A stretch of DNA of 64,000 nucleotides from Flavobacterium daejeonense DSM 17708 (GTDB lineage Bacteria; Bacteroidota; Bacteroidia; Flavobacteriales; Flavobacteriaceae), in assembly GCF_000425425.1 (NCBI RefSeq), contig NZ_AUDK01000023.1, forward strand, positions 1 to 64,000. The letters run 5' to 3'. The number at the start of each line of letters is the position of its first letter. Within the stretch, counting starts at the first letter, position 1. This document shows positions 23,091 to 31,787 of this stretch, piece by piece. Both the position numbers and the translations under genes were made by a program. Under the pieces are notes generated by a model. It was not told where the DNA came from, searched no databases, and was given only the letters and a program-made list of their open reading frames with translations.

Positions 23091-25301
23091 ATGACTAAAA
23101 CGATTATTATATCAAACAGGCTGCCTGTCGATTTAAAAATCAAAGCCAAAAAGATAGAGGTCAGACCAAGTGTCGGCGGACTGGCCACCGGGCTAAGTAC
23201 TGTTCATAGGCAGGGTAAAAGTATATGGATAGGCTGGCCGGGCTTGACAATAGAAGAAATAGGTACTGTATACAAAGAAAAAATAAAAGAAGCCCTGAAA
23301 CCATTGAATTGTGTGGCTGTCCAACTTTCAGATAAAGATGTATCAGGATATTATTTTGGATTTAGTAACAAGTCCCTTTGGCCCTTATTTCACTATTTTC
23401 TCGAATACACGGAATATCAACCTGAACAATGGACAACATACAAAGAAGTAAATGAAAAATTTGCAGAAACAGTTCTAAATAACTGCAATGACGGTGACAC
23501 GATATGGATTCATGATTACCAATTATTATTACTACCAAAAATTTTACGCGACAGAAATCCGACATTAACAATAGGTTTTTTTCTACACATCCCATTCCCT
23601 GCATTTGAAATCTTCAGAACTTGCCCCTGGCGTAAAGAGTTATTACAGGGGATGCTCGGTGCCAATCTTATTGGCTTTCATACCTATGATTATGCCCAGC
23701 ATTTCCTGAATTCTGCAAAGCGCATTGTTGACATACAGCTACACTTTAATGAAATTACCTATGACAATAGAACTATAAAAGTCGATTCATTCCCAATGGG
23801 CATTGACTATTACCATTTTTATAATACTGCTCTGGATCATCTAAAAGGAAAGTATATCAAAAAATCCGACTTAAAACAACATCTTATGGAATACAGGAAT
23901 AATCATCCTGATCGAAAAATGATACTTTCCATAGACAGAATGGATTATACAAAAGGAATTCCTAACAGAATCCATGCTTTTGGATATTTTTTAGAAAAAT
24001 ACCCCCAATACATCGGAAAAGTAAGGTTAGTTATGCTATCAGTCCCCTCAAGAGCCAATGTCCCTCAATACCGCAAACTTAAAAAGGAAACAGACGAGCT
24101 GGTGGGACGTATCAATGGCAAATTCGCCACTATTGACTGGACTCCAATATGGTATTTTTACAGATCAATGCCTTTTGAAAACTTAATTGATTTATACACA
24201 AATGCACAGGTAGCATTAATAACCCCCTTGCGGGACGGTATGAATCTGGTGGCTAAAGAATACATCGCTACACGAACAAAGAAGGATGGCGTACTTATCT
24301 TAAGCGAAATGGCTGGAGCAGCTAGTGAAATGCAGGAAGCAATTTTAGTAAATCCCAATAATGCAGATCAAATCGCTGAAGCTTTGCATACTGCATTAGA
24401 AATGCCGCTAAAAGAACAGATAGTACGCATGGAAGTGCTTCAGTCCAGACTTTCCAAGTATACAGTCGAAAAATGGGCTTCAGATTTTATGAAACAATTA
24501 AACGATTCCTCTATTCCTAAGGTGCTCAACTCCCCTAGTGAATTATTGGATAGGACAGCTTTAGAAAAAATGAAACTAAAATTTAAAACAGCTCCTAACA
24601 GACTCTTTCTTCTTGACTATGATGGCACACTGGTACATTTTAAACTAAATCCTGAAAATGCGATACCTGATCAAAAACTTTACGAATTGTTAGATGGGAT
24701 AAATAAAAACAATAATACAGAAGTGGCAATTATTAGCGGTAGAAGTCGAAGATCTCTGGCAAAATACTTTGCCCATAAAAAATATACACTGATAACGGAT
24801 CATGGCATATGGATTCGAAAAATTGATGAAGAATGGAAAAAGATTGAGAATCCTAAAACAGAATGGAAAGACTCAATCAGACCGATTATAGTGTGTTTTG
24901 TGGATAAAACCCCCGGTTCATTCTTAGAAGAAAAAGAATTTTCACTTGCCTGGCACTATCGCAAAGCTGAGGCTCATTTAGCTGAAATCCGTATGCGTGA
25001 ATTAAGAATAGTCCTTTCCGGATTGGTTACAGATAGCGAACTTTCTATTCTTAATGGTAATAAAGTTCTTGAGGTCAAAAACAGTATCGTCAGTAAAGGA
25101 AGAGCAATTACAAATCTAGATTTAGATGCTGATAATTTTATATTTGTCGCAGGAGATGATTATACAGATGAGTCGATGTTTGAAATGCTACCTCCAAATG
25201 CGATTTCCATTAAGGTTGGAAACACTGAAACACTAGCTAAATACCATGTGCAAAATATTCTTGCCTTGCGCAACCTCCTTAAAAACTTTGAATCGCAATA
25301 A
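23091..25301 (+). CDS. Bifunctional trehalose-6-phosphate synthase/phosphatase
   Basis: The product is 736 residues from the ATG at 23091 (MTKTIIISNRLPVDL). The longer frame adds 15 residues unlike the family. The N-terminal GT20 synthase domain (about 1-470) has SNRLPV, GWPG, WIHDYQLLLLPKILR, GFFLHIPFPAFEIFR and DRMDYTKGIPNRIHAF. The C-terminal HAD phosphatase domain (about 500-736) has FLLDYDGTLVHF, IISGRSR and the metal motif GDDYTDESMF. Together they make trehalose from UDP-glucose and glucose-6-phosphate. The divergent GH15 gene suggests a local synthesis/degradation pair. No regulator is adjacent. Confidence 0.94.
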   Translation: MTKTIIISNRLPVDLKIKAKKIEVRPSVGGLATGLSTVHRQGKSIWIGWPGLTIEEIGTVYKEKIKEALKPLNCVAVQLSDKDVSGYYFGFSNKSLWPLFHYFLEYTEYQPEQWTTYKEVNEKFAETVLNNCNDGDTIWIHDYQLLLLPKILRDRNPTLTIGFFLHIPFPAFEIFRTCPWRKELLQGMLGANLIGFHTYDYAQHFLNSAKRIVDIQLHFNEITYDNRTIKVDSFPMGIDYYHFYNTALDHLKGKYIKKSDLKQHLMEYRNNHPDRKMILSIDRMDYTKGIPNRIHAFGYFLEKYPQYIGKVRLVMLSVPSRANVPQYRKLKKETDELVGRINGKFATIDWTPIWYFYRSMPFENLIDLYTNAQVALITPLRDGMNLVAKEYIATRTKKDGVLILSEMAGAASEMQEAILVNPNNADQIAEALHTALEMPLKEQIVRMEVLQSRLSKYTVEKWASDFMKQLNDSSIPKVLNSPSELLDRTALEKMKLKFKTAPNRLFLLDYDGTLVHFKLNPENAIPDQKLYELLDGINKNNNTEVAIISGRSRRSLAKYFAHKKYTLITDHGIWIRKIDEEWKKIENPKTEWKDSIRPIIVCFVDKTPGSFLEEKEFSLAWHYRKAEAHLAEIRMRELRIVLSGLVTDSELSILNGNKVLEVKNSIVSKGRAITNLDLDADNFIFVAGDDYTDESMFEMLPPNAISIKVGNTETLAKYHVQNILALRNLLKNFESQ

Positions 25302-25719
25302 AGTATAAATTGTGCTATTCATTGCAAATTCAAAATCCAACACCTATTTAGTGTCGCTCTAAACAAACAACAATTAAATTATATTTCAATAAAGGCAACA
25401 TCAGATTCCTTTACTTATCATTACTAGTCCAAATCTCAATACTCCTCTTTTTCGAAATCAAGCCCAGAACGAATTATTTCTTCAATATCTCGGTAACTAA
25501 GTGTAAATCTTAATTTGAAATATACCGCGCCTGAAGAATTATGTATTTTGGATAACAATGACCTTTAGTATTCATTTTTTGATCGGTTTAAAGTTATAAA
25601 GATAAAAGTTATTACCAGATGCGACAGAACCGAATATCCTGCATTGAATTTTATATATCTTCAAACTAATTTGGGCACCAACTTTCAATAACTAACATCA
25701 CTTACTGAATATTTTATGA
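25302..25719. other. Gene-free spacer with a transposase relic
   Basis: Apart from the IS6-like remnant on the minus strand (25436-25546) no gene, clear terminator or promoter was recognised in these 418 bases. Confidence 0.5.
25436..25546 (-). pseudogene. Relic of an IS6-family transposase N terminus
   Basis: The minus strand encodes AVYFKLRFTLSYRDIEEI, which resembles the N-terminal helix-turn-helix region of IS6-type transposases in flavobacteria (pattern YxRxxLSYRDxEEI). It goes on as IRSGLDFEKEEY and then stops. The DDE catalytic part and terminal inverted repeats are absent. It marks an old insertion between the trehalose genes and the fructan locus. Confidence 0.55.
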
Positions 25720-27900
25720 TCAAAAATCAATCAAATTATTATTCCCTTTCAAATGCCATAAATCAAGTTTATTTATTAAAATAAAACCATTCTCCGAAAA
25801 TATTTCTATTTCATCACTATTATTAAATTTAGGAAAAATTCGCGTGGTAAAAGCTTCTTTATCATTTATAAATCCTTCAATCACTGAGCCATCAATAAAC
25901 AAATGTATCTTTACAGTTTTACTATTATTAATATTAATTTCTCCTATTTCAATTCTTTTAGGAACTAATTCAGTTTGACTTGATTTAGATTGATCTATTA
26001 CTAATTGATTCTTTTTTAAATCAAAACATAATTTTGTTGCTTCTCCATTTTTTTGATTTTTACCAATATAGAAACCAAATTTACTTGATTGCTTTGGTAA
26101 AATTTCAGCAATTATTTCAACTTGATGACCTTGACCAATTTTAAAATTAACAGACTCATTAACACTTACTTTTTCAAACGTTTTTAAAGAATCCCTCAAT
26201 TTATTTAAGGCCGGATGTGGCGTTTGGTAAATTTCACCATCTTTCAATTTCCAAATTCTTGGAATACTATACAAATGTGCCCAGCCATGTCGTAAATGCA
26301 ATTCACTTGGAATTAAATCCGGAATAATTGCAATTGCAGTAGTATTGCCTTCTTTATCAAAAGAAACTGACGGGGAAAGTAGCCTGTTAATTACTTCTAA
26401 CTTTTTAGGCAACTTACTATCAGGAACAAATTTTTCGTTTATAAAATCACCAGTCCAATATAAATTTATTGCCGGTTTACCATCATGTGGTGTAGGATTA
26501 ACAGCTAAAATATATCTATCATTTATTTTCCAAAAAACAGGCATTTCCCAAAAAATACCTGAATCATCAACTTTTGGATTTCCTTTATATAAAAGATGTG
26601 AATACTTCCATTTCTTTAAATCAGTTGATTTATATAATAGTAAAGCTCCTTTCTCAACTCCATTTTCCACTATCCCATAACCTACTGTCATGTACCAGTA
26701 TTGTTTTTCTTTCCAAATATACGGATCCCTTAAATCGGTACGACTGTATTGTGTTGGTGGTCCTTTTACAACCGGATTTTCTTTAAATTTTTTCCAATTA
26801 ATCAAATTATCATCCTCCGGAAAAGCAAGACACATTCCGTTTACTTTTTCATTTCCGCCTGTATAAACAATTAACGGGACTCCTTGATCATCTTTAACAA
26901 CATGTCCTGACCAAATACCAATTTGATCATAGGCTTCCTCAGGAGATAAGGCTGGTTTGTGCTCAGTCCACTGCACTAAATCAGGACTACTAAAATGTCC
27001 CCAATTTATTTGACCTAAAAATACATTTGCACCATTCTTTTGATTAAAAATATGGTATTTGCCTTTGTAATATACCAAACCATGTGTTTCATTTGTCCAA
27101 TTTGCTGCAGGGAGTAAATGGTATTTAGGACGATTGAAATTCTTTTTAAATCTGGACTTAGGGATTGCTAAAACAGCCTTTAGATTGCTTCTGTTTTTAA
27201 TCTCAAATTTTGTAATGTAATCAGAATCCAAAGCTTTATTCCAGAGTTTGACCTCATCTATAATACCGTTAATATGGGTTAAAGGATAACGATTATCTAA
27301 ATATTTTTCTTTTACATTAGCTCCGATAGTCAATTCATTAAATCTTGTTTGACTATTCAAATCATTTACTAAAACACTAAGACTATTAACTCCATTCATA
27401 AACAATTGCAGCTTATCCTCATTTACAGTCATGGACACATTGAACCACTTAAATTTTGGAAAAATTTGTTTTGAAAAACAATGTTTTTCATTTCCATTAA
27501 TGGATACAGTTATTACTGCGTTACCAAATTGATTTAATCCAGCTGCTATCCAATTTTCTTTATTATTTTCTAAAGTTAGAGAAAAAAAGCTTGCAATGTC
27601 GGTGGGATATGTTTCTAAAGCTACCCATGCGCTGATTGTGCTGGGGGTATTTAAAGACTGTGAAAGATTCCCTTTAATGGCTGTTGAATAACCATCAAAA
27701 CGTAAAGCAGTGCCTTCAATCCCATTTACAAATTCCGGAGTCTCAAAATTACTATGGATTTTATAAACCGTTTTTGTATTTTTTTCAATTGTTGATTTTA
27801 GTTTATTGGCATTAAAAGACCATTGGTAAAGAGGTTTTGATTCTTTAGTACAGGAAACAAGCAAAATTTGAATTAACAAAACAGTTACTATTCTTATCAT
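25720..27900 (-). CDS. GH32-type lipoprotein with LamG-like domain; atypical nucleophile
   Basis: The product is 726 residues from the ATG at 27900; the nine-codon longer start lacks a clean signal. The lipoprotein signal ends LLIQILLVSC. Residues about 20-240 form a LamG/concanavalin-like domain (TISAWVALETYP, NGIIDEVKLWN). A GH32 five-blade propeller and beta-sandwich follow. Conserved are INWGH, the transition-state stabiliser RDPYIW and the acid/base Glu in FWEMPVF. The nucleophile motif WMNDPNG reads WTNETHG, so Glu replaces Asp (codon at 27088-27090). It is the distal gene of the fructan locus, 31 bases after fructokinase. It may be a fructan hydrolase of altered mechanism or a binding protein. 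Confidence 0.82.
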   Translation of the reverse strand: MIRIVTVLLIQILLVSCTKESKPLYQWSFNANKLKSTIEKNTKTVYKIHSNFETPEFVNGIEGTALRFDGYSTAIKGNLSQSLNTPSTISAWVALETYPTDIASFFSLTLENNKENWIAAGLNQFGNAVITVSINGNEKHCFSKQIFPKFKWFNVSMTVNEDKLQLFMNGVNSLSVLVNDLNSQTRFNELTIGANVKEKYLDNRYPLTHINGIIDEVKLWNKALDSDYITKFEIKNRSNLKAVLAIPKSRFKKNFNRPKYHLLPAANWTNETHGLVYYKGKYHIFNQKNGANVFLGQINWGHFSSPDLVQWTEHKPALSPEEAYDQIGIWSGHVVKDDQGVPLIVYTGGNEKVNGMCLAFPEDDNLINWKKFKENPVVKGPPTQYSRTDLRDPYIWKEKQYWYMTVGYGIVENGVEKGALLLYKSTDLKKWKYSHLLYKGNPKVDDSGIFWEMPVFWKINDRYILAVNPTPHDGKPAINLYWTGDFINEKFVPDSKLPKKLEVINRLLSPSVSFDKEGNTTAIAIIPDLIPSELHLRHGWAHLYSIPRIWKLKDGEIYQTPHPALNKLRDSLKTFEKVSVNESVNFKIGQGHQVEIIAEILPKQSSKFGFYIGKNQKNGEATKLCFDLKKNQLVIDQSKSSQTELVPKRIEIGEININNSKTVKIHLFIDGSVIEGFINDKEAFTTRIFPKFNNSDEIEIFSENGFILINKLDLWHLKGNNNLIDF

Positions 27901-27931
27901 TTTTGTCAGGTTTAATTTTGAAAACAAAACA

Positions 27932-28828
27932 TTAAATCATCATGAATTTCTTAATCTCTTTTTCAGATATTTTAGGATTTGCTCCTTCGCTGGCCGCTAC
28001 TAAAGCACCAATTGCGCAGGCATAATTCAACGATTTTTGAGGAGATTTTCCTCTGAGTAAACGGATAATTAATGTTGCCAAAAAAGAATCTCCTGCTCCT
28101 ACAGTATCCACAACATTTACAAAATAACCACTATTATAATAAAATTTCCCATTGCTAAATAAAACCGCACCAAAAGCTCCTTTAGTTACACAAATTTGAG
28201 TTGTACTAGTTTTTTCGGCTATGAACTTAATATTTTGTTCAAAAGAATTATACGGAGAATCCATTTTTTTACTTATTTCAAACAACTCTTCATCATTTAG
28301 TTTAATGAAATCGGCTTTATTCATTAATTCAATTAACACATCAGTGGTGTAATATGGCGCTCTTAAATTAGCATCTAAAATTTTATATTTTGCCTTATCC
28401 AAAAGAGCAAACAAACTTGCTCTTGAAATTTCATCTCTACAAATTAAACTTCCATAAACGAAAGCATCAGCTTCACTAACCTGCTGTAACATTTTTTCAT
28501 TAATCGCGATTTTATCCCAGGCCGATGGATAATGGATATCATACGATGCATTCCCTTTTTCATTAATCATTACGTGAACAACACCTGTTTTATACTCTGA
28601 ATCTTCCTGAATTAATTCAGAACTAATATTATTATTCTGAATATATTGAACTATTTCTTTACCGTTTTCGTCATTCCCAATTTTACTGATAATAGACGAA
28701 TTAACCCCTAAAGACCTCATCCTTAAAGCAACATTTAAAGGCGCTCCGCCAATTTTTTTATGTGTTGGAAAAACATCCCACAAAATTTCCCCAAAACAAA
28801 CTACACTTAATTTATATTTTTTTTCCAT
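27932..28828 (-). CDS. PfkB-family carbohydrate kinase, probable fructokinase
   Basis: The product is 298 residues, a ribokinase fold. The N-terminal GG motif is KIGGAPLNVALRM, and the C-terminal ATP/anion-hole signature is DTVGAGDSFLATLI with the catalytic Asp. The N-terminal sequence VVCFGEILWDVFP is typical of fructokinases. It would phosphorylate fructose released by the GH32 enzymes and imported by the permease encoded upstream. It is in line with the DUF4960 genes (gap 59 bases). The cytoplasmic location is supported by lack of a signal peptide. Confidence 0.9.
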   Translation of the reverse strand: MEKKYKLSVVCFGEILWDVFPTHKKIGGAPLNVALRMRSLGVNSSIISKIGNDENGKEIVQYIQNNNISSELIQEDSEYKTGVVHVMINEKGNASYDIHYPSAWDKIAINEKMLQQVSEADAFVYGSLICRDEISRASLFALLDKAKYKILDANLRAPYYTTDVLIELMNKADFIKLNDEELFEISKKMDSPYNSFEQNIKFIAEKTSTTQICVTKGAFGAVLFSNGKFYYNSGYFVNVVDTVGAGDSFLATLIIRLLRGKSPQKSLNYACAIGALVAASEGANPKISEKEIKKFMMI

Positions 28829-28887
28829 AACTTTAAATTAAAGGGCAGGTAAACCCTGCCCGATAAAACCACTAGTTAACCAAACTA

Positions 28888-29991
28888 CTATTTAGAACCT
28901 AAATAATCAATAGAATTTTTGTAAATCGTTCTTACATTATTTGCATACGGATTTACTCTATTATCATTCATGTGCCATTCCATTCCACCAATTCCTAATG
29001 CGATAATATGTCCCATAAATCTACCACTAGGTTTCCAATAGACAATTCCGCCAAAACCTTGTCCATCAACAGCCCAATCCCATGCTCCAATTACCTCAGC
29101 ATCATAAAGGTTTGTAAAACTTACAAATTTTGGATCATCCAAAGAACCTAAATTCCAAAGTGCATTATGGTCTTCTTTATAACCTGAATTGATGACATAA
29201 ACCATTCTATTTGCATAAAATTGACAACCTTGAGAGATAATATTCCCTAATTCAGAATTAGCAAAACCTACACCCCAGGTATCCGGATTTGCTCCTCCAG
29301 TACCTGAACCTAAAATATTTCGTAGCCCCGACATATCTCTGCCTAATTCTTCGACAAGACCAGTACCATGTCCTCCTGCAACGATTTTACCTCCCTGAAC
29401 AAAGAATTTTGAAATCACATTAAGATGTTCCAAAAGAGCGGCAGGTTGCGCAGTAGAACCTACGTTATCATACATATAAAACAATACATTAACACCATCT
29501 AACGATCCTTCCGTCAATTGATCATAAGGAATATAGATAAATTTATCACCATAAACTTGTTGTGCCCAAAGTCCAGCCTCTTTTACATCATCGTCTGAAA
29601 TATCGTTAAGAGTTGCCCCGTCTCCTAAAAATGCAATTTTTGACGGTAATAATTTAGCTGAAATCAAATAATGTCTTGTAGTAACTCCATTACTAACAGC
29701 TAAATCTACAGGACTTGACAAATCCAGAGTTGTTCCTGTTTCAGGCATTACAGTCACGCCGTTTGGGAAAACGGCATCGAAAGCCACATTACTTAAATCG
29801 GTGTCACCAGGTAAACTAACAGAAATACTTCCTTTCAAATGATTTACCTCAGCATCTTTACCATTTAATTGCACTGTAGAAACAATGTCTAAAACCTTGG
29901 GGCCATCCGTATAATTTTCTCGTTCATCACATGATTGTAACCCCATAAACAGGGTCACAATCAGTAATGATTTTATAACTATTTTTTTCAT
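28888..29991 (-). CDS. DUF4960 surface lipoprotein of the fructan locus
   Basis: The product is 367 residues. The lipoprotein signal ends FMGLQSC. The N-terminal 90 residues are an Ig-like/DUF5018-type domain (GSISVSLPGDTDLSNVAFDA). The remainder is a DUF4960-type domain (KIAFLGDGATLNDISDDDVK, FVQGGKIVAGGHGTG, GFGGIVYWKPSGRFMGHIIA, MEWHMNDNRVNPYANNV). It lies next to susD, where Bacteroides levan loci encode a surface fructan-binding protein. A binding role at the outer surface is therefore likely; no catalytic motif is recognised. It is paralogous to the next gene upstream and may have arisen by duplication. Confidence 0.8.
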   Translation of the reverse strand: MKKIVIKSLLIVTLFMGLQSCDERENYTDGPKVLDIVSTVQLNGKDAEVNHLKGSISVSLPGDTDLSNVAFDAVFPNGVTVMPETGTTLDLSSPVDLAVSNGVTTRHYLISAKLLPSKIAFLGDGATLNDISDDDVKEAGLWAQQVYGDKFIYIPYDQLTEGSLDGVNVLFYMYDNVGSTAQPAALLEHLNVISKFFVQGGKIVAGGHGTGLVEELGRDMSGLRNILGSGTGGANPDTWGVGFANSELGNIISQGCQFYANRMVYVINSGYKEDHNALWNLGSLDDPKFVSFTNLYDAEVIGAWDWAVDGQGFGGIVYWKPSGRFMGHIIALGIGGMEWHMNDNRVNPYANNVRTIYKNSIDYLGSK

Positions 29992-30001
29992 GATAATTCT
30001 A

Positions 30002-31741
30002 TTATTTGCTTAATAAATATTCAATTGCATTTTTATGTAAACGATAAATATTACTCTGGAAATCATTCACTGCTCCATTATTATCAGCCATACTCCATTC
30101 TAACCAACCACCTGTATTAACAATCATGGTTCCTTGGTAAACTCCTTGAGGTTTGAACTCAGCTAAACCAATTCCACATCCTCTGGCGTCTAACCACTCG
30201 TACCATCTTATCAAAATACTGTTAGTAGCTGCTTCAAATTCTAAAGCTCTGTCTTCTGAACATTGTGATTTTGTAAATGCACTATCATAAGTACCAAAAT
30301 CAATTCCGAAATTTCTATCTTCTTTATACTTGGCATTGTTCATTGGATAATAATCTGTTGAACCTTTGGTTAAACCAACCAATAATGGATGATTGGCAGA
30401 AGCACTTGGCGAAGAAGCAGAATAAGAACCTCTTAATCCCCAGGCATCCAGATTTTGTCCGCCTACAACCCCAGTATTTCCTCCATTATTGGCAAAAACA
30501 GTACTTCCTATTTTAATACGACCAATTTCATCTAAAAGATTTATTCCAAAACCTTCTACTATCAATCCTCCACCCGCTTTATAATAATCGTTGATGATAT
30601 TAATTTGACTTGAAGTTATACCTGATGGTGTATCCGGCATATTTTGAGTCCCTACATTATCCCAATACAATAACACAACTTTAGTATTAGCTAAAGATTG
30701 CGCTGTTAAATTACTAGCTTGCATATAAACAAAGTCTTCGGCATAATTTTGTTTCAACCATAAAGCAGCTGCCTTTGTGTCTGGTTCGCTGATACTTTCA
30801 ACACAACTCGCACCACTGATAAAAGCAATCTTTTTTGTTGAGTTGATAATTCTAGCCGTAACTGCATAAGTTTTAGTTAATCCCTCAACGTTTGTAACCG
30901 TATAATTTATTGGTCCGTTAGCGAAATTTTGAACCACTCCTGTATTAGGTGAAATTGTTGATCCTTCTGTAACTGTAATAATCGGTGTTATCGCTGATAA
31001 ATTAGATCCGGAAGGGAAATCCATAATAATAGTTGACGCATCATTATCTACAATTCCGGTAATGCTACAAATATCTGTACCCGTTTTAAAACTAGTTACA
31101 TAAGGAGCTGGCAATTGTTTTACTTTTACATAATAACTTTTCCCTGTAAAACCATCATTAGAAACAATTGTATATTTTACCGGATTGGTGAAATCCTGAG
31201 CTATACCCGATTGAGGGCTTGCAGTAGTCCCTTTTGGAATAATGTAACTAGGCACTAATTTTTTAATATCTTCTGTACTACCTACAGTCACATCAATAGT
31301 TCCTTTGTCTTCATCGATAACACCTACATTTGTTCCAATAGAGAATGACAACATTTTTGGATCTCCATAAGCAGCCACATTTGCAGTATATTCTCTGGAA
31401 ATACCATTGTTTGTTACAGTAAAAATTACCGGTCCGGAAGAAAAATCAACCACACTACCTGATGCTGGTTCTACCGTTGCTCCCTCAGGCAGGCTCATTT
31501 CTACCGGAACTGCAGTCAAATCTGTTCCAGCTGGCAGCGTAAAAGTAATAACCGCATTAGTATGACTTATATTAGCGGATTGTTCCCCAACTTTAAAATC
31601 TCTAATTATAGAATGGGTATAATCAGGAACATTGTCATTAAATTTAATTGTGTCCTCACAGCCTACTGTTGTAAGTAAAATAAATGATATTCCAAAAAAA
31701 AGTGTTGGAATCATTTTAATCATTTTAGATATATTTTTCAT
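30002..31741 (-). CDS. DUF4960 surface lipoprotein with three Ig-like repeats
   Basis: The product is 579 residues from the ATG at 31741; the longer frame adds 30 residues before a good signal. The lipoprotein signal ends ILLTTVGC. Three consecutive Ig-like repeats follow, each with a core like ITFTLPAGTDLTAVPVEMSL..PEGATVEPASGSVVDFS. A C-terminal DUF4960 domain then starts KKIAFISGASCVESISEPDT and includes GGGLIVEGFGINLLDEIG and MIVNTGGWLEWSM. It is a longer paralogue of the preceding entry; the two share one transcript with 10 bases between them. The likely role is fructan capture at the cell surface, with the repeats as spacers. Confidence 0.8.
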   Translation of the reverse strand: MKNISKMIKMIPTLFFGISFILLTTVGCEDTIKFNDNVPDYTHSIIRDFKVGEQSANISHTNAVITFTLPAGTDLTAVPVEMSLPEGATVEPASGSVVDFSSGPVIFTVTNNGISREYTANVAAYGDPKMLSFSIGTNVGVIDEDKGTIDVTVGSTEDIKKLVPSYIIPKGTTASPQSGIAQDFTNPVKYTIVSNDGFTGKSYYVKVKQLPAPYVTSFKTGTDICSITGIVDNDASTIIMDFPSGSNLSAITPIITVTEGSTISPNTGVVQNFANGPINYTVTNVEGLTKTYAVTARIINSTKKIAFISGASCVESISEPDTKAAALWLKQNYAEDFVYMQASNLTAQSLANTKVVLLYWDNVGTQNMPDTPSGITSSQINIINDYYKAGGGLIVEGFGINLLDEIGRIKIGSTVFANNGGNTGVVGGQNLDAWGLRGSYSASSPSASANHPLLVGLTKGSTDYYPMNNAKYKEDRNFGIDFGTYDSAFTKSQCSEDRALEFEAATNSILIRWYEWLDARGCGIGLAEFKPQGVYQGTMIVNTGGWLEWSMADNNGAVNDFQSNIYRLHKNAIEYLLSK

Positions 31742-31787
31742 AGTATTTCCTTTTAATTGATACAACAAATAATTTATTAATATGGTT

